Shown piece after piece: positions 53,961 to 62,344 of a stretch of DNA of 64,000 nt. Position numbers and translations under genes: made by a program. The notes under the pieces are model-generated. The model made no database searches. It saw only the letters and a program-made list of their open reading frames with translations, and had not been told where the DNA came from. Location: NCBI GenBank assembly GCA_001282665.1, contig LN874946.1, positions 617,839 to 681,838 of the forward strand. The letters run 5' to 3'. Origin of the DNA: Clostridiales bacterium mt11. GTDB lineage: Bacteria > Bacillota > Clostridia > Tissierellales > Tepidimicrobiaceae. How positions within the stretch are numbered: position 1 is the first letter of the stretch; the number at the start of each line of letters is the position of its first letter.

Positions 53961-55595
53961 TTATTCTATTGAAAAAATATAATAATAGAGTGGTTGACCA
54001 CCAAATACTACTTCTACATCACAATCTTCAAATTTCTCTTCTATTTTTTGAGATAATTCTATGGCTTTATCTTCTTCTGTTCCATTGCCATAAAAAATAG
54101 TTATTAATGAAGAATCCTCTTCTATTATATCATTCAGCAGCTGAAAAGATACTTCTTCAATATCGCTGCCTATGGAAACTATTTCACCTTCTGAAATTCC
54201 AATGATATCATCTTTATTTATCTTCTTATCATTTATTTCAGTATCCCTAACAGCATAGGTGACTTGAGCAGTTTTTACATTATCAACAGCTTCCTTCATA
54301 ATTTCCAAATTTTCCTCAATGCTTATTTCTGGATTGAAGGATAGTAGTGCAGTAATACCTTCGGGAATAGTCTTAGTAGGAAAAACATATACATTTTTAT
54401 CGCTTAATTCCTTTGCTTGATCGGCAGCTAGGACTATATTTCCATTGTTTGGTAATACGATTATATTCTCTCCCTCTACCTCTTCTATAGCATTTAATAT
54501 ATTCTCTGTACTAGGATTCATAGTTTGACCGCCAGGTATAATATAATCTACATTTAATTCATTGAATACAGTGTCTATACCTTCTCCAATTGATACTGTG
54601 ATAAAACTATATTTCTTTATAGTATTATTCCGTTTTTTTGTTTCCATATACTCTTCATTAGCTATTATATGTTTATGTTGATATCTCATATTATCTATCT
54701 TTATATCGCTTAATTCTCCTAGTTTTAAAGCATCTTCCAATACTTCTCCAGGGTTGTTGGTATGTATATGGACCTTGATTAATCCTTCACCTCCAACAAC
54801 CATTAATGAATCCCCAAATTTGGTCAAAATATTCCTAAATTTTTCAGGATCTCCTTTGTCCGTATTGATTATAAATTCCGTACAGTAGCCAAACTTAATA
54901 TTAGCAGTATCTATATCATAAGGTACAGATTTATGTTCAACTACTTCCGGCTTAAAGGTATCTAAAACAATCTCTTCCCTATTCGTTACTGCATTATAAG
55001 CTCCAGTTAAAACACAAATTAAGCCTTTTCCTCCAGCATCAACTACTCCAGCTTGTTTTAATACGGGTAGCATATCTGGTGTTTTATTTAGTACATTATT
55101 TCCTTCTTCTATAACTTTTTTCATAAATACGATTATATCTTTTTCATCTTTTGCAATCTTTAACGCATATTCTGCACAGCCTCTTGCTACAGTCAATATA
55201 GTACCCTCTGTAGGCTTCATAACAGCTTTATAAGCCGTATCAGAAGCTAACTTAAAAGAATCTGCTAGATCAATAGTATTCACACTTTCTTTATCCCGTA
55301 ATCCATTAGCAAAACCTCTAAAGAGCTGTGAAAGAATGACACCAGAGTTTCCTCTTGCTCCCATCAAAGATCCATTGCTTGCTGCCATTGCAACTTTTCC
55401 GGCACTATACTCTTCAAGATTTAATATTTGCTTTACAGCCGACTTAATGGTTAAGGACATATTAGTACCTGTATCTCCATCTGGCACAGGGAATACATTC
55501 AATGCATTTACCTCTTCTTTATTGTCATCTAAAAACTTTGCAGCTCCAATAAATGCTTTTTTTAGCATAGTACCATCTATATTTTCAACCTTCAA
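53961..55595 (-). CDS. FakA/YloV-like DAK2 domain protein
   Basis: A 544-residue protein of the YloV/FakA family. FakA with a FakB partner phosphorylates free fatty acids for membrane lipid synthesis. The N-terminal DhaL-type kinase domain (about 1-200) has NVFPVPDGDTGTNMSLTI, GARGNSGVILSQLFRG and DAGGKGL; the rest has a middle domain and a C-terminal DegV-related domain (about 320-544). No FakB gene is present here. It starts just after the Asp23-type gene. Confidence 0.88.
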   Translation of the reverse strand: MKVENIDGTMLKKAFIGAAKFLDDNKEEVNALNVFPVPDGDTGTNMSLTIKSAVKQILNLEEYSAGKVAMAASNGSLMGARGNSGVILSQLFRGFANGLRDKESVNTIDLADSFKLASDTAYKAVMKPTEGTILTVARGCAEYALKIAKDEKDIIVFMKKVIEEGNNVLNKTPDMLPVLKQAGVVDAGGKGLICVLTGAYNAVTNREEIVLDTFKPEVVEHKSVPYDIDTANIKFGYCTEFIINTDKGDPEKFRNILTKFGDSLMVVGGEGLIKVHIHTNNPGEVLEDALKLGELSDIKIDNMRYQHKHIIANEEYMETKKRNNTIKKYSFITVSIGEGIDTVFNELNVDYIIPGGQTMNPSTENILNAIEEVEGENIIVLPNNGNIVLAADQAKELSDKNVYVFPTKTIPEGITALLSFNPEISIEENLEIMKEAVDNVKTAQVTYAVRDTEINDKKINKDDIIGISEGEIVSIGSDIEEVSFQLLNDIIEEDSSLITIFYGNGTEEDKAIELSQKIEEKFEDCDVEVVFGGQPLYYYIFSIE

Positions 55596-55613
55596 TTGTA
55601 GTACCTCCTTAAA

Positions 55614-55970
55614 CTACTTTTCAACTCTAATTCCTTGTACAAATACATTTACTTTATTCACCTTAAGACCAGTTAGATTTTCCACATTGAATTTTACCTT
55701 TTCAATTATATTTTCAGCTACTACAGATATTCGCATACCGTATTCTAATATGACATGCAGATCAATTGCAACTTCATCTCCATTTGTGTATATTTTAACC
55801 CCTCTTGATAGATTATCCCATTTTAACAATTCGAAAAAACCATCAGTGGCGTTTTTGCTTGCCATACCTACTATCCCATAGCTTTCCATAGCTGAAAGAC
55901 CTGCTATCGTTGCAATAACATTATCATCTATATTGACATATCCATATTCGTTATTTGTCTTTGCTGGCAT
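55614..55970 (-). CDS. Asp23/Gls24 family protein (YloU)
   Basis: A 118-residue Asp23-family envelope-stress-associated protein with the conserved VNIDDNVIATIAGLSAMESYGIVG start (here written as its two halves NIDDNVIATIAGLSAM and ESYGIVGMA) and a later IDLHVILEYG segment. It is paired with a DAK2 gene in Firmicutes. Function is not well defined. Confidence 0.9.
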   Translation of the reverse strand: MPAKTNNEYGYVNIDDNVIATIAGLSAMESYGIVGMASKNATDGFFELLKWDNLSRGVKIYTNGDEVAIDLHVILEYGMRISVVAENIIEKVKFNVENLTGLKVNKVNVFVQGIRVEK

Positions 55971-56011
55971 GAAACATCGCCTCCTTATTATATATAATAT
56001 TATATGGGTAT

Positions 56012-56040
56012 ATTTTACCTTATAATACTAAATAGTTCAA
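56012..56040 (-). promoter_or_regulatory. Promoter for the Asp23-FakA unit
   Basis: TTGAAC (56035-56040), 17 bases, TAAAAT (56012-56017). The -35 lies within an 11-bp inverted repeat (56030-56060). Confidence 0.55.
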
Positions 56041-56060
56041 CTATTTACTTTGAACTATTT
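56030..56060. repeat. 11-bp inverted repeat in the Asp23 / rpmB divergent region
   Basis: AAATAGTTCAA and TTGAACTATTT separated by nine bases. One arm covers the -35 of the Asp23 promoter, so it may be an operator; it may also be chance. Confidence 0.4.
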
Positions 56061-56115
56061 AATTTATCTATTATTTTAGTTGCTTTTCTATCGTTTATTG
56101 TGTTAAAATATAATA

Positions 56116-56124
56116 TGTTATAAT
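56116..56124 (+). promoter_or_regulatory. Extended -10 promoter for rpmB
   Basis: TGTTATAAT at 56116-56124 lies 58 bases before the rpmB ATG; no strong -35 is seen. Confidence 0.45.
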
Positions 56125-56182
56125 TAAAAAGATAAAATATACCAATATATTCTTTTCTGTAATCAGTTAAGGAGGTGTTCAT

Positions 56183-56374
56183 ATGGCAAGAAGATGTGAT
56201 GTATGTGGTAAAGAAAAGGTGTATGGAAACAAAGTAACTTTTTCAAATAGAAAAGGAAACAGAAGTTGGTCTCCAAACATTAGAAGAGTAAGAGCTGTGG
56301 TAAACGGTAGTACAAAGAGAATCAATGTTTGTACTAGATGTTTAAGATCTGGCTATGTTGAAAGAGCATTATAA
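56183..56374 (+). CDS. rpmB: 50S ribosomal protein L28
   Basis: A 63-residue L28 of the zinc-binding form with CDVC (5-8) and CTRC near the end. VTFSNRKGNRSWSPNIRRVR is typical. AAGGAGGTG precedes ATG 56183. It is alone on the plus strand. Confidence 0.97.
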   Translation: MARRCDVCGKEKVYGNKVTFSNRKGNRSWSPNIRRVRAVVNGSTKRINVCTRCLRSGYVERAL

Positions 56375-56414
56375 AAAATAAGGCTTCCAATTAAAAAAAG
56401 CGGAAGCCTTATTT
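56374..56414. terminator. Bidirectional terminator between rpmB and the 56-residue protein
   Basis: Arms AAATAAGGCTTCC and GGAAGCCTTATTT with a 13-base loop. On the minus strand a T-run follows (TTTTTTATAATG). The small gene's stop codon lies within the second arm. Confidence 0.8.
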
Positions 56415-56579
56415 GGTCTTCAATATTAGTATTCCCATTACTACTAAAACTACTCCAATTGAAAATAATAAAATCTCAATAGGTATAAATTTGAGTATAA
56501 TTAAAGCACCTACTATTCCCAGAACTATACCTATTATTTTTCTTGTTTTATATCTATATCTACAACAAAGACGCTTCAT
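56409..56579 (-). CDS. 56-residue membrane protein, unknown function
   Basis: Reads MKRLCCRYRYKTRKIIGIVL at the start, then GIVGALIIL, IPIEILLFSIGVVLVVMGIL and LKTK: a basic N-terminus and two membrane helices. GGGGTG lies five bases before ATG 56579, a good ribosome site. Too short for many gene finders. It faces rpmB and shares its terminator. No family recognised. Confidence 0.65.
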   Translation of the reverse strand: MKRLCCRYRYKTRKIIGIVLGIVGALIILKFIPIEILLFSIGVVLVVMGILILKTK

Positions 56580-56655
56580 AATAACACCCCAAATAATATG
56601 GTTTACTCTATCTTATTCCTATATCTATGTTTTAGTTACAGGAATATTAATGATG

Positions 56656-56699
56656 GGGTAAAAAAGTGAGATAAAATTCAAATTTTACCTCACCTTTTT
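56656..56699 (-). terminator. Terminator after thiN
   Basis: Long imperfect stem with arms around GTGAGGTAAAATT and AATTTTATCTCAC, followed by a run of six T on the minus strand. Confidence 0.7.
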
Positions 56700-56701
56700 G
56701 A

Positions 56702-57334
56702 TTAATCTTTTGATACAAATATTAAACATTTACCTTCATGGATTTTTATATATCCCCTATTTTCTACTATCCTATTGCTTATGCCGTGGGTTGAACCAAA
56801 GTTTATTTTCGTTTTATTCAACTCAAATTCAAATCCCTTTAGGGTGATAGTAGCCCCTATATCAGTAATAGGAATTACCGATATAAACCTATCCTTCTTG
56901 GTTAATATTAACTCATCCTCTATTAAATATATGATATTATTATCATCTACTATTTTCCCCTCTATGCCTTTTTTAAGTAATTTATTAAGCAATAATATAT
57001 TGCCTAGAGTATGATCCATTCTACTTCCAATGGCTCCCACTAAAGTTATATCGTCGTATCCCTTACCAATTAAATAATCTATAGCTAATTCAGTATCAGT
57101 TGCATCTTTTTTTACTGGAAATTTCTCTATAGGAACGTTATTTTCATGAATTTTCTTCAATGTTTCATCTGAAATAGAATCTAAATCTCCAATAACAATA
57201 TCTGGCATCAAGGATGCTTTCAAACAGTGTTCAGTACCCCCATCAGCAGATAAAATGAAGTCTGACTGTCTTCCTATTTCTTTCAAGTCGTCTAAATTTA
57301 AAACGGTTCCATTTGAAATAATTAAAGCTTTCAT
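56702..57334 (-). CDS. thiN: Thiamine pyrophosphokinase
   Basis: ThiN converts thiamine and ATP to thiamine diphosphate. The 210 residues contain SADGGTEHCLKASLMPDIVI, GDLDSI, KDATDTELAIDYLIG (the KKDxTD motif) and GSRMDHTLGNI, all typical. It follows thiT by 18 bases under the TPP riboswitch; together they give uptake and activation of thiamine. Confidence 0.96.
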   Translation of the reverse strand: MKALIISNGTVLNLDDLKEIGRQSDFILSADGGTEHCLKASLMPDIVIGDLDSISDETLKKIHENNVPIEKFPVKKDATDTELAIDYLIGKGYDDITLVGAIGSRMDHTLGNILLLNKLLKKGIEGKIVDDNNIIYLIEDELILTKKDRFISVIPITDIGATITLKGFEFELNKTKINFGSTHGISNRIVENRGYIKIHEGKCLIFVSKD

Positions 57335-57351
57335 CTAATCATCCATTCTCA

Positions 57352-57891
57352 TCATTTTGATACTTTACTTAAAGGTTTCCAAATTAATGATAATATTATA
57401 GCAGAAATAATAAACTCTGGTACCAAGTAAGATAATTGGTATCCTGCAGAATAGAACCAGGGATTTTTAGTTCCTGCGTATTCGCTAAAGAAGATTACTC
57501 CTGCTAATAGATGGCAAATAAATCTCCCTACTATAGCTAAAAAAACGGATAAAATAATTTGGAAATAGTTCATCTCTTTAGTGTTTTCAATTGAATTAGA
57601 AAAAATACCTGCCAGTCCCAAAAAAGCATAGGCTACTGGATATTCTAATATGGCTTGAGTTGGACTAAACACGTAGCCTCCAAGCATTATTTTTAAAACT
57701 CCAAAAGTAGCCCCAGCAACAACCCCAGGTCCTACACCCCATCTCATAGCAAATAATAAAAGGGGTATCATACTTCCCGCTGTTACGGAGCCCCCTTGAG
57801 GAGATTGATAGAGCTTTATTCTACTTAATACAACGGATAAAGCTATCATTATTCCTGCTTCTACTAACATTTTGGTACTCCACTTTTTCAT
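57352..57891 (-). CDS. thiT: ThiT, thiamine ECF transporter substrate-binding subunit
   Basis: ThiT (YuaJ) is the thiamine-specific S component for an ECF transporter; the energising EcfAA'T genes are not in the window. The 179-residue protein has about six membrane helices, starts MKKWSTKMLVEAGIMIALSV and shows GGSVTAGSMIPLLLFAMRWG and GGYVFSPTQAILEYPVAY. The TPP riboswitch controls it. Confidence 0.95.
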   Translation of the reverse strand: MKKWSTKMLVEAGIMIALSVVLSRIKLYQSPQGGSVTAGSMIPLLLFAMRWGVGPGVVAGATFGVLKIMLGGYVFSPTQAILEYPVAYAFLGLAGIFSNSIENTKEMNYFQIILSVFLAIVGRFICHLLAGVIFFSEYAGTKNPWFYSAGYQLSYLVPEFIISAIILSLIWKPLSKVSK

Positions 57892-57907
57892 TTTATTACC
57901 TCCTTTA

Positions 57908-57943
57908 AAATAAAAAACTCACTACCTGAATTAGGTAATGAGT
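57908..57943 (-). terminator. Riboswitch-linked terminator before thiT
   Basis: ACTCATTACCT and AGGTAGTGAGT arms with a 5-base loop, followed by TTTTTTATTTT on the minus strand. It lies after the TPP aptamer and before the thiT ribosome site, so thiamine diphosphate would cause early termination. Confidence 0.85.
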
Positions 57944-57959
57944 ACATAAGCAATTATAC

Positions 57960-58042
57960 ACACTTTCCTACGCTAGAATTATCTAGTTCAGGTTAAAGGG
58001 TCGGGATATAATCCCCTCTCAGCCACTTGGCTCCCCTAGTGA
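57960..58042 (-). promoter_or_regulatory. TPP riboswitch (THI element)
   Basis: The minus strand shows the conserved aptamer segments: AGGGGAGCC, GGCTGAGAGGGG, CCCGACCCTTTAACCTGA and TCTAGCGTAGGAAAGTG. These are the P2-P5 signatures of the TPP riboswitch. It regulates thiT-thiN by premature termination. TSS is predicted near 58063. Confidence 0.96.
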
Positions 58043-58068
58043 AAAGACATTATTTAGTTGATAAGTTC

Positions 58069-58096
58069 ATTATATCATATATATTCTATATTTCAA
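58069..58096 (-). promoter_or_regulatory. Promoter for thiT-thiN
   Basis: TTGAAA (58091-58096), 16 bases, TATAAT (58069-58074), located directly after the rpe stop. Confidence 0.6.
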
Positions 58097-58744
58097 TTAC
58101 AATTCCCTAAACATTTTAGTTCTCTTAGAAACATCCTCTGCTTCAAAAATCCCTGAACCGACTACTATGACATCCACTCCATAATCTATTATATCCTTAG
58201 CATTATCTAGTTTTATACCTCCATCTACTTCTATGAGTATATCTAGTTCTCTATCTTCTATCGTTTTTCTTAGACTCCTTATCTTTCGTTCCATGGAACC
58301 AATAAATTTTTGTCCTCCAAATCCAGGATTAACGGTCATTATTAAGACCATGTCTATATAATCTAACACATAATCTATATTATTAAGAGGCGTAGAAGGA
58401 TTTAATGCAACTCCAGCTTTTAGCCCATAGGATTTAATCTCTTCAATAGTTCTGTGCAGGTGAGTAGTAGACTCTTCGTGGACGGTTATAATATCTGCCC
58501 CTGCATCAACAAAGTTCTTTATATACCTTTCTGGCTTGTCTACCATTAAATGTACATCAAAAGGAATATCTGTAATGCCTCTTATTTTTTTAATTACAGG
58601 AGGTCCAAATGTAATGTTGGGCACATATATGCCATCCATTACATCCAAGTGGATAAAGTCTGCGCCTCCCCTTTCCAATTTTAATATTTCGTCTTTTAAA
58701 CTTCCAAAATCTGCTGATAAAATGGAAGGTGATACTTGAACCAT
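58097..58744 (-). CDS. rpe: Ribulose-phosphate 3-epimerase
   Basis: Rpe interconverts ribulose-5-P and xylulose-5-P. I chose ATG 58744, seven bases after AGGAGG, giving 215 residues beginning MVQVSPSILSADFGSLKDEI; the reading up to 58825 lies in rsgA. HLDVMDG, HLMVDKPERYI, LIMTVNPGFGGQKF and DGGIKLDNA show catalytic and phosphate-binding residues. It follows rsgA by one base, as in many Firmicutes. Confidence 0.97.
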   Translation of the reverse strand: MVQVSPSILSADFGSLKDEILKLERGGADFIHLDVMDGIYVPNITFGPPVIKKIRGITDIPFDVHLMVDKPERYIKNFVDAGADIITVHEESTTHLHRTIEEIKSYGLKAGVALNPSTPLNNIDYVLDYIDMVLIMTVNPGFGGQKFIGSMERKIRSLRKTIEDRELDILIEVDGGIKLDNAKDIIDYGVDVIVVGSGIFEAEDVSKRTKMFREL

Positions 58745-58745
58745 A

Positions 58746-59624
58746 TCAATACCTCCTAATATTTTTAATTTCATCGAGGAAATATAAATAGTTTTCATAT
58801 CGAATACTCGATATATTTCCTTCATCTACTTGTCTTTTTACTTCACAACTAGGTTCTTTATAATGCAAACAAGATATAAATTTACACTTGTTGCTATATT
58901 CATAGATCTCTTTAAAATACCTAGCTAATTCCACATCTGATTGAATGAAATCAAGGTTTAGGGAGCTAAACCCAGGAGTATCAAGTACATAACTATTTGA
59001 GTCCAGCTCCATTAATTCCACATGTCGTGTGGTATGTTTCCCACGGGTAGTCTTTTTACTCACCTCTCCTGTTACTAACTTTAAGTTAGGATCTACTTTA
59101 TTTAATAAAGATGATTTTCCCACACCTGACGGTCCTGCAAAAACTGTAATATTGTTTTTTAACACCTCTGTCAATTCCAATATCCCTTCATCGGTTTTAG
59201 TGCTAGTCTTTAATATACTATATCCCGCTTTACCATATATATCTTCAATTAAGCTTATCTCTTCTGTAGTACTTAAATCTATTTTGTTTATACATATCTC
59301 AACATTTAATTTTTCATACTCAGCCATAACTAAAAATCTATCTAATAGCCAAAAATTGATATCGGGATTGTTAATACTCATGACTATAATAGCTTGAGTA
59401 ACATTTGCAACGGGAGGTCTTGTCAACTGAGATATTCTATCATATATCTTCTCTATATATCCAGTGTTATCCTCTTCACTTACCCTAATTAATACCTTAT
59501 CTCCAACTAAGGGTGTTATTTTTTCCTCCCTAAATAATCCTCTAGCTCTACATTCATAAATACCTTTTTCAGTTTCTACATAATAAAATCCGCCAATTCC
59601 TTTAATAATAATGCCTTCTAACAT
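58746..59624 (-). CDS. rsgA: RsgA, 30S ribosome maturation GTPase
   Basis: RsgA (CpgA) assists late 30S assembly. The 292-residue protein has an N-terminal OB fold, a circularly permuted GTPase domain with NKIDL (G4) before GPSGVGKSS (G1) and DTPGFSSL, and a C-terminal zinc segment (CKFISCLHYKEPSCEVK). In Bacillus it is a substrate of PrkC, the kinase encoded directly upstream here. Confidence 0.96.
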   Translation of the reverse strand: MLEGIIIKGIGGFYYVETEKGIYECRARGLFREEKITPLVGDKVLIRVSEEDNTGYIEKIYDRISQLTRPPVANVTQAIIVMSINNPDINFWLLDRFLVMAEYEKLNVEICINKIDLSTTEEISLIEDIYGKAGYSILKTSTKTDEGILELTEVLKNNITVFAGPSGVGKSSLLNKVDPNLKLVTGEVSKKTTRGKHTTRHVELMELDSNSYVLDTPGFSSLNLDFIQSDVELARYFKEIYEYSNKCKFISCLHYKEPSCEVKRQVDEGNISSIRYENYLYFLDEIKNIRRY

Positions 59625-59633
59625 TTAAACCTC

Positions 59634-61571
59634 CTATGCATCAGGATGTTGTCGAGTATCTATATATTCACCATTAAAATAGAATTCAAATTGTGCATCT
59701 AATTTTCCTTTAAGAGGTATTTTAACAGTTTCTCCATCTGCAGCATGGACTTTGTTATACATAGTTTCCCTAACGCCATCTTGGATTCTATCCACCCTTA
59801 TTTCAATTTCACTTCCATCCTGTGGTAAAGTTAAACTAATGCTAAATGGAACTTCCTTATCATCATTTACCTCTGGTTCTTCTGGCTTTTCTTCTGGACC
59901 GCTGCTAATATATACATCTACTGCTTTATTGATCTCAATTTCAGTACCAGCATCAGCACTCTGCCATATTACAACTCCCTTAGGATATTCGTCACTTGGT
60001 TTTGGATTAACTTGACCTATTTGTAATTGATTTGATATAAGCGAATTTCTAGCTTCTTTCTCAGTTAATCCTATTAATTTTGGCACTATAGTGGTCTTCT
60101 TCTTTGGACCTCTGCTGACTAGAACATTGACCTTCGTCCCCTTTTCAACTTCTGAATAGGGTTCTGGGTCCTGATTCATTATAATATTTGCTTCTACTGT
60201 ATCACTATCATCATATTTAACTAAACCTTCTTCTAATCCATATTCACTTAAAATCTCAGCTAATTCGGTAATGTTTTTATTAATTAAACTTGGTACTTTG
60301 ACTAATGCACCGCCTTTACTAACATTTACTTCTATAGGATAACCCTTCTTAACCTTCTCTCCTGCCTCTACACTTTGCCATACTATTTGTCCTTCACTAA
60401 ACTCGTTATCGTATACTTCTTTACCTAATCTTAATTCTAAACCTAATTTTTCTATTTCCTCTTCTGCCTTATCTTTAGGCATTCCAAGTAGATTAGGGAC
60501 TGATACCATTGGGGTTATAAACCAATCTTTAAGTTTATAATATCCTAAGACTGCAGCACTTACAACTACAAAAGCAAGTAATATAGCTAAAAGCTTAACC
60601 TTGGTGCTGCCATTGTCATCATTTTTTTTCTTCTTTTTCTTCCTCGGTTTTTTCATATTATCCACATCCTCATCTTCAACGATTGGGATTATCTGCGTTG
60701 GCGATTCTATAATACTAGTATTATCCAAGTCATAGTTTGCATCTTTATACTTCATCCTTTTTAAATCTCGTAACAGTTCACTAGCCGTACTATATCTATC
60801 GGCTTGACTCTTCTTTACACACTTCATAATAATATTTTGTAGGCTAGTCGGCACTGTGCTATCTATTTCTTGAGGTGAAACAATTTCCTCTTGAATATGT
60901 TTTAAAGCCACTGATATTGGGCTATCACCTTCATAAGGTACCTTTCCAGTGATCATCTCGTACATAACAATTCCAAGAGAATAGATATCCGACTTTTCAT
61001 CAGTATACCCTCCTCGTGCCTGCTCAGGAGAAAAATAATGTACTGAGCCTATTACATTAGATGTATTTGTAACCGTTGAAGCTGTAGCAGCTCTAGCAAT
61101 ACCAAAATCCGTTACCTTTACTCTGCCATCCTCGGTTACCATTATATTATGAGGTTTAATATCCCTATGAACTATGTGGTTTTTATGGGCATGTTCTAAT
61201 GCTTCAGCTATTTGTATTGAATAATCCATAGTTTCATCAACGGTTAATTTACCTTTTTCTCTGATTATTTCCTTTAAAGTCTTGCCTTTTATATATTCCA
61301 TAACTATATAGTGTATATCATGGTCATCTCTTTTTTCCACTCCAACATCGTATATATTTACGATATTAGGATGGGAAAGACTTGCCGCCGCTTGAGATTC
61401 TCTTCTAAATTTTTTTATAAATTCTTCATCATTTATATACTCATCTCTCAATATCTTAATCGCTACATATCTATTTAACAACCTGCATTTTGCTTTATAA
61501 ACGAGAGCCATACCACCCCCGCCAATTTTTTCAATTATTTCATATCTACCACCTAATACGGTTCCAATCAT
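59634..61571 (-). CDS. prkC: PrkC-type Ser/Thr protein kinase with PASTA domains
   Basis: A 645-residue membrane kinase sensing muropeptides. It has a cytoplasmic kinase domain (about 10-265) with VAIKILR, HRDIKPHNIM, DFGIARA and GSVHYFSPEQARG, a basic linker, one membrane helix (about 330-350), three PASTA repeats (each starting VPNL/VPSL/VPKL) and a C-terminal beta-rich segment of about 70 residues. I chose ATG 61571, five bases after GGGGTG; the GTG at 61589 overlaps the prpC stop. Partner phosphatase PrpC is encoded immediately upstream. Confidence 0.95.
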   Translation of the reverse strand: MIGTVLGGRYEIIEKIGGGGMALVYKAKCRLLNRYVAIKILRDEYINDEEFIKKFRRESQAAASLSHPNIVNIYDVGVEKRDDHDIHYIVMEYIKGKTLKEIIREKGKLTVDETMDYSIQIAEALEHAHKNHIVHRDIKPHNIMVTEDGRVKVTDFGIARAATASTVTNTSNVIGSVHYFSPEQARGGYTDEKSDIYSLGIVMYEMITGKVPYEGDSPISVALKHIQEEIVSPQEIDSTVPTSLQNIIMKCVKKSQADRYSTASELLRDLKRMKYKDANYDLDNTSIIESPTQIIPIVEDEDVDNMKKPRKKKKKKNDDNGSTKVKLLAILLAFVVVSAAVLGYYKLKDWFITPMVSVPNLLGMPKDKAEEEIEKLGLELRLGKEVYDNEFSEGQIVWQSVEAGEKVKKGYPIEVNVSKGGALVKVPSLINKNITELAEILSEYGLEEGLVKYDDSDTVEANIIMNQDPEPYSEVEKGTKVNVLVSRGPKKKTTIVPKLIGLTEKEARNSLISNQLQIGQVNPKPSDEYPKGVVIWQSADAGTEIEINKAVDVYISSGPEEKPEEPEVNDDKEVPFSISLTLPQDGSEIEIRVDRIQDGVRETMYNKVHAADGETVKIPLKGKLDAQFEFYFNGEYIDTRQHPDA

Positions 61572-61588
61572 ATTATCACCCCATTCCA

Positions 61589-62320
61589 CTAAAATTTAAC
61601 GGCTATAACTGTTATATTATCAAAGCCGCCTTCATCATTTGAGAGTTTTATCAAATCCTCACATGCCTTTTCAATATCTTCATTCATAGTCAAAGAATCT
61701 TTAATTCGGGTCTCATCTACCATATTAGTCAATCCATCAGTACACAATAAAAGTATATCACCTTTATGTTTTCTTTCTACTATTATATCTGTTTTTATCT
61801 TATCACTAGTACCTACAGCTCGAGTAATTATATTGCGTTGGGGATGATGCTTTGCTTCCTCTTTACTAATGCTGCCATTCCTTATAAGTTCTTCTACTAG
61901 AGAATGGTCCTCAGTTATTTGAGATAGTACTCCATCCCTTAATAAATAAGCTCTGCTATCTCCTACATGACCAATAAATATCTTATCGTCTATCACATGT
62001 GCCAGGGTAACAGTTGTTCCCATTCCAGAATATCGCTCTTCTTCCATAGATTTTTTGTAGATTTTTTTATTGGCTTCGTCTATGGATTTTCTTATTCTGT
62101 CTTTAACTTCCTCATCTACTGTTGTAACATCAGCAAAATAATTCTTAAAATTATTGCTTATTATTTCAATAGCCATTCCACTGGCAATTTCTCCTGCTTT
62201 ATGCCCCCCCATTCCGTCTGCTATAATAAATAGAGGATAATCCTTATCAGAAGAAACATAATAAGCATCTTGATTATTATCTCGAATTATTCCTACATCT
62301 GTTTTTACGCCAATATCCAT
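61589..62320 (-). CDS. prpC: PrpC (Stp), PP2C-type protein phosphatase
   Basis: The 243-residue PPM/PP2C phosphatase reverses PrkC phosphorylation. Metal-binding motifs DNNQDAYYV, DGMGGHKAGEIAS, GMGTT, VGDSRAYLLRDG and LCTDGLTNM are present, with the final DN in GGFDNITVI. It overlaps the downstream prkC region and follows rlmN by 24 bases. Confidence 0.96.
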   Translation of the reverse strand: MDIGVKTDVGIIRDNNQDAYYVSSDKDYPLFIIADGMGGHKAGEIASGMAIEIISNNFKNYFADVTTVDEEVKDRIRKSIDEANKKIYKKSMEEERYSGMGTTVTLAHVIDDKIFIGHVGDSRAYLLRDGVLSQITEDHSLVEELIRNGSISKEEAKHHPQRNIITRAVGTSDKIKTDIIVERKHKGDILLLCTDGLTNMVDETRIKDSLTMNEDIEKACEDLIKLSNDEGGFDNITVIAVKF

Positions 62321-62344
62321 ATAAAATCACCTCACTGGAAAGTT

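Noticed and set aside
55336..55881. 181-codon plus-strand frame across the FakA-like and Asp23 genes
   Set aside because: Antisense of two conserved genes and without ribosome site.
59634..61571. Extra C-terminal domain of PrkC as a novelty
   Set aside because: Bacillus PrkC also has a beta-rich domain after its PASTA repeats.
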